A stretch of DNA of 64,000 nt, from assembly GCA_022385755.1 (NCBI GenBank), contig MU278367.1:372001-436000 (forward strand), in the 5' to 3' direction. Both the position numbers and the translations under genes were made by a program. Below, piece after piece: positions 1 through 11,142 of the stretch (position 1 is its first letter; each line of letters begins with the position of its first letter). The notes below the pieces were generated by a model. The model saw nothing but the letters and a program-made list of their open reading frames with translations, ran no database searches and was not told where the DNA came from. The DNA is from Trametopsis cervina (taxonomy: Eukaryota; Basidiomycota; Agaricomycetes; Polyporales; Irpicaceae).

Positions 1-929
1 CGGTAGGAGCGATCAGAAGGCACATATCCAATCAGGCATTGTTCTGGGTGGTCAACCTGCAGGCGCCGACGTCCGGGAGTTGAGTAGCTGTGATGGGTGC
101 ATGAGGCTTGCTCACTGCTGTGCGGTGGGGGTCGGAACGGGGGGTAAATCTCCTCAAAGTGTCTCACCATGGACGGGTCGGCGTAACGAACCTCAGCTCG
201 CGGTCCAGCGAAGTCGGATACCACTAAAATGTATGTGGTCAAGATATGCTGAACTTTCCAACTCTTATGCATTGGTCATCGGACAATCTAGGTTTAGTTG
301 CCAAGCTGGCGTGTATATTACTTGAAGACCCCCATCTAGTTCGCCGGAATAGCCTGCTCTATAAACAAGAACACGCTCTCAGAGCAATGATTAGGTGCCA
401 GACAAGAACTGACCTTCTCGAGGCCAGATTTTGTTTTGAAGACATAAGGCCAAAATTGGCCGAATATCTGATTTTTGCGAGGACACAACCACTCATGCCG
501 TCCGTTGCTCCGATCTTGTCAGGGGCATATGCGCGTTGGCTGCTGCTCGTAGCATACTTAGGTGCTGGAATGTTGAACCGTAGCCACCTCGGCATTCAAG
601 CAAATTCGGGCCATTTGTGTCCGACCAAGCTGCGATTCCTCCGGAAAGTCTCTCAATGTATCCTCGCAGTCACACATGCATTACTATCAGTAGGACGAAC
701 GACATTGAAGGGGGGAGAGGGTTGAGGGTTAAAGGGTATTGGGTAGATTGGTGTTCCGGGGTCAGGACTTTAGTAAATCATCCCAATCGCACCACTGCGA
801 GGGGAGGGGCTCCGGTAAGATATACTCTCTCACCAATGCACCCCACACATGCCACCTGGTCGTTTGTCGCCGGGCTGCCGGACGAAACACGTAGCCTGTG
901 TAAATCTCCACTCATGCAGCGATGGTGAA
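1..929. other. No recognised gene
   Basis: Nothing in this stretch reads as a known protein on either strand. The open frames are short and of unremarkable composition. The next recognisable element is the F-box-family relic that begins near 930. Confidence 0.5.
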
Positions 930-1515
930 GCATACCAGCGGATTGCCCATATCCTCGAACCCCCCACACCACACGAAGCTTCCGGCCATCTCATTCAACG
1001 GCATAGCAGATGGAAATGATAACGGACCGCTGGAGAGTGCCCCCGGGGAGATTTATAGCAGCCTCAAGAATTTATGGTAACCACAAAGATTTATAGTAGC
1101 CTCAAATGTATGGTTCCAGTGGAAATCCCCCTCTCTGGGGGTTTGTGGCACTGCGGCTTCGAAATATTGCTCCTTAACATTGCTGAGTTTTCATAAATCA
1201 AAACATTAAGGATGACCAGAGTGGTCGAAGTGAGATGCGATACTCGCTAGCCGCCTCTTAATTATGCATGATATCCACGGGACTTTGGCATTGGCTAAGC
1301 TGGAAGAAACGGATATCTGTGCTGAAACTGGTGAATTATGTACGCGATTTAGCGGATGCCCCCACTCATAGACCAACCTTGTCACTCCATAGCTGTGACA
1401 TGGCACTGCACCTGCATGTCGCGGCTGATGACGAGATGGAACGGTCAATGACCAATACGTAGAACCTTGCGAATGAACATTGAAGTTTGTCGCACGGAAG
1501 CACAGTGATACAGAT
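930..1515 (+). pseudogene. Relic of the F-box-like gene: last exon plus 3' flank
   Basis: The plus strand here aligns base by base with the sense strand of the last exon of the F-box-like genes at 22.7 and 24.6 kb. For example, 'cttccggccat' and 'gcagatggaaatgat' at 970-1020 match the 24.6 kb copy. The similarity continues past the stop codon through the 3' flank: 'attggctaagct' near 1295 and 'gaatgaacattg' near 1470 have counterparts in the flank of the 22.7 kb copy. No reading frame is preserved and the 5' part of the gene is absent. It abuts the 3' end of COG2 tail to tail. This is a decayed third member of the family, in the opposite orientation to the other two. Confidence 0.7.
1049..1105. 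repeat. Local 19-bp direct repeat inside the F-box relic
   Basis: A 19-base unit (1049-1067) beginning 'agatttatagcagcct' recurs at 1087-1105 with one substitution, 38 bases downstream. It lies in the relic's former coding exon and is absent from the two other copies, so it arose after the gene stopped coding. Confidence 0.7.
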
Positions 1516-1533
1516 ACGTCAGATGAAGCCTTT

Positions 1534-4500
1534 TCATTCCTCTGTAAGGCTCGCGTGAGCAAGTTCCTTCAAGGTGCGGTAAGTGCTACTCTCATCTACA
1601 GCAACGCCGAAGGATCGTGCTTCCTTGCCAAAGGCCTCGACGTCAAGAATCATCTGAGTGCGGATCTTTTCTTCGTCTGCTCGCCCATCATCGTCTTTAC
1701 CCGGCGTCGAGCTGCCGAACAGCGAGAAGGCGGATTTCTTGCCCTTTTTCAGCCGTCGCAGTGACTCTTCTGTCTTCTTCATGGCTGTTAGAAAATAGAT
1801 GTACCTGGAATTACGGTCAGTCAAATGGGCAGATGAGCATATCAATGGTTGACTCACCGTTGAGCAACATTCTCGAAAACAGTCTCTGCGTAAGGCTGTA
1901 AATAGTCATGCAGCAGTGGAGCACCAGGCCCGTCAGCTGTGGCTATTCCAAAGAAGGCTTTGAGTGCTCGGAAGATTGAGGACACGAAATGGCTGGGCTC
2001 CGTCGGAAGACGTTTGCTTGAGGACATGGCTCTGAACTGAGAAGGTATGGATCGCATCGGCAATAGGGCATCATACCCCCTGCGCGATAATATTCCTACA
2101 ATCTGGTTCGAAAGCGGCGGTATTATCGAGGTGATATTGGACAGCGCATGTCGAAGGGTCTCTAAACAAATAGTGAGTTGGCTGGGATAATTAAGGTGGG
2201 AGATATCACATACCCTCCATGCTAATGGTGTTCTCATCATCACCATCGGGTTGCGAAATCTCTGGTAGCATGGCGCTGAGCTCTTCGCGCCACAGCTTCC
2301 ATACCTGCGACTCCATAGCTTTGATGTCGGTAATAACTGTCGCGAGCTGAGCCAGAAGAACTTCATCTCCGGCCACAGTTTCGGGAGATGATGCTTCCAC
2401 TTGTAGGTTGCTGGGTGTTCCTGCCCGAGTGAGGGATGTCGATGATGGGATCTGCGTAATATTTAGATGTCTTATAGTCGGGGGATGGTGACGTCCTTAC
2501 AGCACTGAGTTTATCTGCGGATAACGGCTTCGCACTGGGATCGACCGGCGGTATACTGTTATCCAACCATGACTTGTACCTGCTTATGAGCTACCGTTCG
2601 TGAGTGTAAGTACTTTTTCTATTCCATCGCGAGAGAAGACTCACTTGCAGCGTCAACTTCCAGAAACGATGGTTTAATTCCGGAATATATATCTGAGCGC
2701 TCCAACTACTTGAGATGGCGGCCCACACCGCGTCAGCCTGTACCGTCACAAACGGTTCTATAGCTAATGCCATGCGTGAGTACACAATCTACAGCGACCA
2801 TGCGGCTACGCACCCTTCGAAGGCGTACGCTCAATCTTTGTGACTGTCAACGGCTCTTCCAATTTGGTCGCGATCTCTTTCCATCTCAATTGGAAGTAAA
2901 CCGGCAGCTGCCATCGACGCTCAAAAGCAGTATAAACAGGATGCGACCTCATAGACTCGATGGCGGACATTGACGGCGCAAGATATTCCAACGCACGAAT
3001 AAAGGCTTGGGTAGTTTCATGGTGCTACTGGCGCATCGTGTCAGTCACCATAAGGCATGCAGGCAATCTCTTACCTGGCGGAATTCATCAGGCTTCCCAA
3101 CCGCAAACACGACAGAACCTAGCTCATCCATGATCGCTTTCCCAATCTCGGCCCAGACTACGCTGGCCATGATATCGAAGCCACGAGGCTCGCTCGATCC
3201 AGTCTCTTTCCGGGCATTCAGAGTTGGCAGAGGTGGCTTCCCTACCCCAAGTCTGGGAGTGCTCACACCAGTTTTAACACCGACTTTCTCGGCGAGCTCC
3301 ATAATACGCTTCATGTCTCGGTCCACGAAGCGCAGGATGGTGTTATATAGGGACGCGAGTGGGTCATCGCTATCGTCTAAAAGATGAGCTTGGGCGTGTG
3401 CCTCGAAATTCGCCTCAAAGGGGTTTTGTTTCGAAACAAATGCTGTAAAGGGAGTATAGGGAGTTCTCGGTGGATGTGATACTTGTGCATCTTGTATACC
3501 TGATCGACCTCTTGGGGGCAACGGGGTGTGAGGTACTATAGGGCTCCGAGGCGCACCTAGACAGCCTGGGTATATCGTCTAGTAGAGATTTATTAACGAC
3601 TCAATTGAATACCTAATCAAGCCTACCTTCTTAACAAATGATCGGACGACGTCTTTCCGCAGCACTTCTTCGGCGTCTTGCCACAGTCCAAGCATGTCGT
3701 ATGTACGCAGAGATTCTGAGAGGTCGGATACCCATTTTGCCTTGTCTACCTCAGGAGCACGACCGTATTCCTTACCCTCCGTCATCGTGACGAGAGTTGA
3801 TGAAAAAAAATGATCCAGATCCGATGACAGAGTGGATTTGATACGGTCTATCCTCTGTAACGAGAGAAATTAGGATAAGTAGATAGCCAACACGATACAT
3901 TTGAATAGCTAGTCACCCATTGACATTCATCCACAAATGCACTTTTCTGTGTTTGTGCTTTCGACGTATGATATAACAACTGTGTATACTCCGCAGCGAC
4001 ACGGAACAGATGCTTTGCCTGGTTACCACGGGTCCTGCCGTACATTTAACCATGTCCAGAATTTCTTGAAATACAAACTCACCTGTCTTCTGGACGCTCG
4101 TCTTCTGGGCGAGCCTGGAGCTTGAGCTCACGGATATCTGCGTGGCCGCGCTCCTCGTCGGAAGGAGATGCAATGAGTAGAAGGGACTCTAGTCGATTGA
4201 TAGACTCGGATATCTTGAGTAATAAGTGGAGAAAAGCCTTGATTGACAAAGGAGGTTAGTTAGAATGCATAGAAACACGTACAATATCACCTTTTCATCC
4301 CGCAGAGACGATCTCTTCATGAGCTTTGCTTGAATTGCATCTTGGATATCTTGGAGTTCGCTACGCGACGCCTGTCAGAACTCCGTGACTGGATATTTCC
4401 TCTGAAGTAAAGGAAGACACGTACAAGGATTTCGGAACGCAAGTCACCCAGAGGCCACTTCAGCCTCTCCAACCTAGCACCTTCCCCGCGTAGGTCTGTA

Positions 4501-4826
4501 CTGAGGCTGATGAAAGCCTCATAATCATCGTTGATGAGCTTGACCAATTCTTCCTTCAACGTCGCAAGATAATCCCGCAGCTCTGAGCGAAGATCCGGAA
4601 GGGAGGTATAGGCCCGAGAAAGTAGAAACTCTTCTACGTTGAAGGGTTCCGCGGCCAAGTGCGGGTTGTCATGCGCCAGAGGAATATAAACAGGCAAATC
4701 GTGTTCGGGGCCGGAAAGCGAGCTACGAGTGGCACCAATCTCTCTCTCTTCCAGTTCCTCTGCCAAACGGTCCAGGTTCAATGGGTCACGGGAGTACTTC
4801 TCCACCTCAAAGCTTGGCGAACTCAT
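1534..4826 (-). CDS. COG2: Conserved oligomeric Golgi complex subunit 2
   Basis: COG2 is a lobe-A subunit of the COG tether, which captures retrograde vesicles at the Golgi. The first exon (4425-4826, 134 codons) carries the family's hallmark N-terminal region: 'FNVEEFLLSRAYTSLPDLR' followed by 'DYLATLKEELVKLINDDYE'. Later exons keep the COG2 order: a central stretch with 'RFVDRDMKRIMELAEKVG' (about 3300-3350) and a C-terminal domain ending with 'RSFGVAVDESSTYRTLKEL' near 1560. The gene is broken by many introns of about 50-60 nt. The ATG at 4826 is preferred because the upstream in-frame ATG lies in a likely 5'UTR intron whose donor (catat|gtaagt) is conserved in the pseudogene copy at 18.8 kb. 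The gene looks intact. Exon boundaries in the C-terminal third were not all resolved. Confidence 0.93.
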
Positions 4827-6235
4827 AGTGGAATGATTGCCTTCATGAACGAAGTTAGTAGAACAAGTCAACAGGATGCGTTGTGACTTACATATGTCCA
4901 AGTACCTCTTTCTACCTGATCCAATTCACACAATGTACGCACTGTGCGCACTTTGACGCATGCACTGAGAGGGTGCGGGGTTTATTGTGCAATATCTACT
5001 GGTAGGTCAAGTGAGACACCAGCAAGATACTTTCAACGAGGGATGCGCACTTGTGATAAGCAGCTATGCCGGAAAGCAAACTCGCTGGGCAGTTAAGGTC
5101 GCCGTAGCTGGCTGACTTGATTTCGAGCTACAGGTAGCAGCAGCCACTAGCATCAGTCCAGCGTCGCGCCTTGACGCGCCGATCGGATTCTGAGATCTGA
5201 ACGTCGCCCATGAACAACGTAGTGTTTGGAAGAAGTTCACACAACGAGGAACCATGACTGAAGAACGTAGAGCAATGAACCACAATGTGCTCAACTCGCA
5301 AGTGTGTCATACAATCTTGCGAGTCGACTCTACCAACGTAAGCTCTTACCATGTACGATTCGAATTTCGTCGCTGAACCACGCCACTACATTCCCAATTT
5401 ACGGGGTAAAACCAGATGATTTGACTAAACTTCAGTCATTTTGGCATTTACCTGCCACAGAATCCACGCTCGCTCATCGCATCATTGAACAGTGTTTTCT
5501 CTATCTACGTGAACCGAAGACTCACGTGAAGTCGACGTGGCTCGCAAATCGGATTCTAATGCCACAACCTTGGAAGTATACTCGCTACCCCTTGGGCGGA
5601 TTCGAGCGTCGAACGTCGATACCGTCCCCATCTCCTACTTTGTCCTACTCGAAAGGCCTTCTGCGTCCAAGTGCTCCCATTTCTGTCCGCGTCGACCACA
5701 GTCATGATGACAAACTAGAAGACCGGCCTGGACACCATGATTTCAAGTTGCTCGTAACGTTGCCCACCCCCTGTGGCCACCCCCGCGACCTCTGTCCTCT
5801 CCACGGGTAAATGAATATCATACCAAAACTCTGCTACTAGTCCAGAGAAAGTCTGGGCCACCCGCTGCATTCGTCTGCTGCTACAAGCAGACCGATCCGC
5901 TGTATTTTTCTTCCGTATGTTGCCAATATAAAGTGCGCTACCGTGCCACTGGACACGCTTGGTCTTCTGGGGAGAGCTTGGTACCCTGGGGAAGAGCTGC
6001 GCAGGATATCCCATTCGGACTGTCTGTGGAGGCTCTTCCGTACGCGTTATTTCATAGCTACTGTCTGAGAAAGACTCCATGCGACTTACCCATAAGACTC
6101 CGTCATATTACCCGAGTAGATATAGTACACTGTACATAGTTACATATTCGTCCTCTCATTACTCGATCATATTACAATCCACTAGCCTCCAACAAAGTGC
6201 AGCTACCAACCAAGGTGTCGGTACATGCCCAGCCG
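4827..6235. other. Intergenic; one doubtful small frame
   Basis: This holds the COG2 promoter/5'UTR and the 3' flank of the next minus-strand gene. A 121-codon frame on the minus strand (5715-6080) has plausible composition at its start but no recognisable domain and no supporting splice signals. I do not call it a gene. Confidence 0.45.
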
Positions 6236-8628
6236 TCAGACATCCGCAAGTATGCCCACAATAACTTGCTTGACAGTCTTGTCCTCTGGCCCCCTAAACC
6301 TGTCGCTGGCCGGACCTTCCTCAGCCTGCGCCGCCGGAAACATGACGCTCCCCAAAATCTCGTCGTCAGGCCCCGCCCGAATACGCAACCGATGCGACAC
6401 AACGCGCGGGAAAATCTTCCCAACATCGACCTCAGACACATCCCACACGGCCGGCTGGGGTGGCAACGCAGCGAGCAAATCCGCTCTGGAGGAACCACCC
6501 TCCGATAGCCCGTCGAATGGCCCCGCCCTCGTCTCGTCCCCGTCGACTCCGCGTACACGAATCTCAACACTCCTCACGCTCGCCGCCTTCTGTCTCCCCA
6601 TCTCAATCTCAGCACCGAGCCACTCCTCTTCCGGCTTTTCCCATCCGAGACCGCTATCATCATCAGAGGGCGAGACGAGCGACGCGGTGTCCTCACTGCG
6701 GGGCGGGGCGGGTGTGGCGGCGACGGCGCTGATGAGGTCTGCGCCGAGCGAGTCGCCGCACACGACGCGGAATGCGCGTACGAGGTCTTCAGCGTCGCGG
6801 TGTGCGCGCAGCGTGAGGAGCGAGCCGTCGATGAGCGGGTGGTGCCGCGCGGCGGCGAAGAGGTCCTGCAGGTAGATGCGCAGCGTCGGGTGCATGTGCG
6901 TGTATGCGTCGGCGGGGTGCGTGATGCCAGATTGGCGGATGGTGGCGGGGACTGGGTGGGTCAGTGAGCGGAGGTAGGCGAGTTCTGTTGGTGGGATGAC
7001 CGGCGGTGGAGGTAGGAGATGGGCCGTGGGCCGTAGGGGCGTTCGGGGAGTTTGCGATGCTGCATCTAGGGGAAATAGCGGGGAATGTGGCGTTCGGGGC
7101 GTGAGCGACGAGAAGGACGAAGATAGCGGGGACGTCGCCGCCTGATACGCCGTGTACGTCTGCCGTACAGCAGTGGTCACATTAACGTCCACGCTCATCC
7201 CAAACCGATCAAGCTGCAAATCGACCCATCTCAGAAACGACGCCATAACCGTTCATATCCGAGTGACTCACCAGCGTGCGCAAGACAGGTGGCCTCTCAT
7301 ACGCGTTCAGCGGACACACATAAACGATGATAAAATCCTGTGGGAGCTTCCACGTCCCGCTCCCGCTCCAATGGTCCGACCCGTCCGCATCGAGCACGAT
7401 CCGCTGCTCATGCACGACCTGCAACAGCGCACGTTGCGCAGGCAGTAGGGCGTGTTCCAGGCCCGAGAGCACAAGTGCGCCGGGGAGGGACGTCGCAGGG
7501 GCAAGCGTCACGGGCTGGTGAGGCTCGGAGTGTGCGTGAGGGTCGAGCCGCGGGCGAGCAGACGGGAGCGTCGTGGGCTCGGTGTCCACCCTGGGTGCCT
7601 TCGGGCGTATGTGCAGCCCAGGAGCGTGCGTAGACGAGACGGCGTCCGCATGCCCATCGCGCGTGTGTCCAGTAGACGAGTCGCCGACGCTTGTACTGGT
7701 GGATGGCAGCGTCGACGAGCGGCGGGGCCCCGCGTCTTTGCTGCCCGTCTTGCGCAGGCGGTCACGGTGGTGTTTGTGCACAGTAGCAGAGACGCGCGAG
7801 CCTGGCCTGCCGCGGAAGAAGCAGTTGCGGATGAGGTCGTCTGGGTAGTCCAGGTTCGCATGTACCGCGTCCGCCTTGCTCGTTACAGACGAGCGCGGCG
7901 GTGGGTCTTTCCTGCCCTTGTACTTGTTCGCTGTAATCCCAAATACGCGCGTAAGGATCTGTGCGAAAGGAAACCGAGCACTTGTCAGCACTCGCGAACC
8001 CACACTGATATCGTGCACGCATCTGGTAGATTGACGACGACGAGAAGGGGATATCACAATCATATCGCGCAATGTGCAATGAGGGCGAGCTTATCTCTGC
8101 GCAGCCGTCGTCAATGCGGAAGGGGAAATAGCTGATGATGAGCGCGAGCGCGACATCCGCGTCCGTCTCCTCGCAGGCAGGCAACCCGCATCAGGTTCGG
8201 GATGTGCTGATTGTGCAATACGGCGTCAGCAGACACACACAGGTCCCCACGGTGCGTAGATAATCAGTGCGACAGAGGGAATCTGGCTGGAGACCAACTG
8301 TCTGCGTTCATTGAGATTGGGAAGGAAGATGGATACAATTGCAATGGAGGAGAGCATGCATGCGGAATGGATTGCAACTCACGAGATGCGCAAGATTGAG
8401 CACGAGCCCGATGTCCTCCTCCCTCGTGCGCAGGACGAGGTTCTTCCGTCCACGGTGGTGCGCACTGCCGTCATCTCCACTCCCGTCGGCATTCGCTGCG
8501 ACGAGGCAGAGCAAGATAGACTGCAATATCACAGGATCGAGCGGGAGCTCGGGGTGTGCGTCTCGTATCCTGTTGACCAGAGACGGAAAGTACGCAGAAG
8601 TTCCTGGCTTGGCCCTAGTGAAGTCCAT
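6236..8628 (-). CDS. Magnesium chelatase/MoxR-like fungal protein
   Basis: Exon 1 begins at 8628 and includes 'DPVILQSILLCLVA' and 'EDIGLVLNLAHL', ending at a GTGAGT donor. A central exon carries 'LVLSGLEHALLPAQRALL' and 'LPQDFIIVYVCPLNAYERP'. The intron at 7214-7271 then splices to the last exon (6236-7213), giving '...VLRTL|LDRFGMSVDVNV'. This order matches fungal proteins usually annotated as magnesium chelatase or MoxR-like: a relic ATPase region with 'sensor'-like strands, then a long C-terminal domain closing with 'HRLRIRAGPDDEILGSVMF'. I see no GxxxxGK[ST] P-loop in the exons I could read, so ATPase activity is doubtful. Basic, low-complexity linkers (about 7550-7750) separate the conserved blocks. 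The biological role of this fungal family is unknown to me. The exons between 7950 and 8380 are the least certain. Confidence 0.68.
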
Positions 8629-11142
8629 CGTCGTCGTCAGTTCAGCAAGACGGGTGCAGTTGTGTGATTCAATCCATTATTCAGAGAAGCAGCATCCCGG
8701 TGTAGATGTGGTGTCGTGATCGTAGTCCTAAGCAGAGTGCGACGGACGGCCTTCCTGAGCCATGTTTTCCCAGCACGTGACCGCGTTGCAATCACCGACG
8801 CGTTGTCCCGTACCGTGGCGCCACTACAAATACAGTACTCTACGAATCCGTGTGCGACAATCGTCCAACCCGCAGTTCAGCATCAGACGCGGAACAAGCT
8901 GAACCTGGCCGATGCTGCACCAATGGGTGATCCGTGCTACCTCGGAGAAACTTCTCAACAACATAACGACTCCTCTCATGCCACTGCTGCGCGCCCTCTA
9001 TTATCAATGACTATCAACGTCTCTCAATCGGCTGGGTCCTAGACAATAAATATATTGGATGATAGCTGCTTCTGCGTACTCCGTGCAGCTCCAGAACACG
9101 CAGAGGCGTGTCGAAGGGGACATCACCACGGGCGGCGACAGTTCGTGTGCATTTTCCCGAATTTGCTTTTGGCAGTCCCGAACTCTTCGGGATGGCGAGT
9201 GTGCATGCACGCTTCTTTTAGCTGCCGACGTAACATATGTACGTGTTCAAGAACTGCGTGCAGCACGGTGTGTCGAGTGCCGGACAACGTGGGGGACACG
9301 CTGCGCTATGCGCTGCGGTATTCTGGAATTTTTGCGTAGTCAAGTTCTTGGACATGACGTTCGACAGGTCCGTGCGGTTCTGATGGTCCGCGCTCATACT
9401 GTATACTGCAAGTACCACGGCTAACGACGACCAACGCTTCAGGAAATTCTCTGGAAGGTCGAAGGTCGAAGGCTACAGTGAAGTTGCAGTTGCTGACTCG
9501 GTGAGAACGCAGCGCTGACCGGAACTCGCGCAGACATCACAAGAACAGCGTATTTCCGCCTCTTCGAGAATGGCTGTGTGACCGGGGTGTGTGCTTGGCA
9601 CGCGGAGCCAGTAGGCGTACTGTATGACCAGTGAGCGATAAATTAAGGAGCAGATTTGCCCAGATTGACGATTGACTGGCTCCTCAGCGATGTCCAGATG
9701 AGCAGCTGTGTTGATCGGGAGCCCCTGTGTTCATCGATAATGTCCTGGAGTTATTGCTTGCAGGGCGGTTTAGTTGATCAACTAGGCCGCTGTGCATATG
9801 ACGCTAGAGTCCGCCGTGTTTCAAGCGTACGGCGAGGACCCCAACGCTTCAGGGCACCAACTTTGAGTGGGCTAAGTTAGTCACCGTGCGTGTTCAGTGA
9901 AGTCATGGACGACTCACGAGACAATACACGCGCCAGTCTTACCGTACAATAGTCCATCGCCAATCAGGATCTTATGAGCAGCGAATGATGGGTGTGTAAT
10001 CCTCACCGCAGCCCTCCTCCTCTCGTCTTCATCTGCAGAGATGCTGATTGACGCGAGAACTGGACCCATAAACATGCACCGGAGCTCCGCGCAAAGGCGG
10101 TGCAGGAAGGTTTGGGCTAGTAGCGCCACTATCAGCCAGCCATTCGCCGTGTCCTGGGTGGACACCCACCTCCTGAACGTCCGAACACTGGGCGGCGAAT
10201 GATTGTGGTGTGTGTTACCAACGGCGCACTTTATCGATAATGCTGTAATACGGGCCGCTGTCTACGGCTGACGGTGCATCTGTGCTAGTGTGAGCTCGAA
10301 GCTGGTGAAGCAGGCAGGGTGTGTTGGTCCGCTCCTGATATGGCGACTGGGCGATTTCTATCCAGAGAAGTTGTTGGAATTACTTTATGGTGAGACCACC
10401 CTGAGACTGTGAGAGGCGGTGCTGCCCTATTCGCCGAACCGTTGGGTTGAGACGTGGAGGATGCCGGGCTCGCAGCGGCCCAGGACGTTTTCTGCATGAT
10501 GCATGAGTTGCTGTCCTGCATATGTAGTGAGGGCTTTGCACATTGCCCACAGCGTCGGTCCCGCCCTCAACGGTTGGCGAATACGATTGTGGACGGCTGC
10601 TGTCGCGGTAAAAGAAGCGTTGCAGATCTGGATCTACGCTGTCTACAAAAGGGAACTGCGACGGTCCGCGTGTCTTTCGAGAGCACTTCCACCATCAAGC
10701 AGCACTCAGTATATGATGCACAGCCAGGCAGACGTGGGAGGCTGCAGCCAGATAACGGCTCGCAGCCACTCAGATGACCTCTGCCGTGTCCTGCAATAGC
10801 AGCGACTCGGTAGCGCTGCGAGCGAGCCAGCCACACACATCGCTGGATCACTTCGGACATGCAGAGTGTGTTGTCGACATGGCAATGGACTGACGACGGA
10901 GAGGCATGGCTGATTTGTTACGTCCCTTTTGGCATGACTGTCTCGAGCGACAGGACTGGCCCCGGACAGCAGAACAGACCGCCCGGCACGACCGACCACA
11001 ATACCAGCGGCACTCGCAGCGTCTGCTGGTAGGTGATAGTAGTAAGTGCAGACGCGGGCTCCAGCTTCCGACCCACCCTCTCACTCCCGACACCTGCTGC
11101 TGGGCCTTATACGGACAGCCCGTCAGGGCAGTGATCTTGTAG
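8629..11142. other. No recognised gene
   Basis: About 2.5 kb with only short frames on both strands, none resembling a known protein. It contains the promoter of the minus-strand chelatase-like gene and the upstream region of the membrane-protein gene. A small gene with many introns could be missed here. Confidence 0.4.

Noticed and set aside
5715..6080. 121-codon frame on the minus strand
   Set aside because: No domain, no splice context and no homologue recognised; composition alone is not enough.
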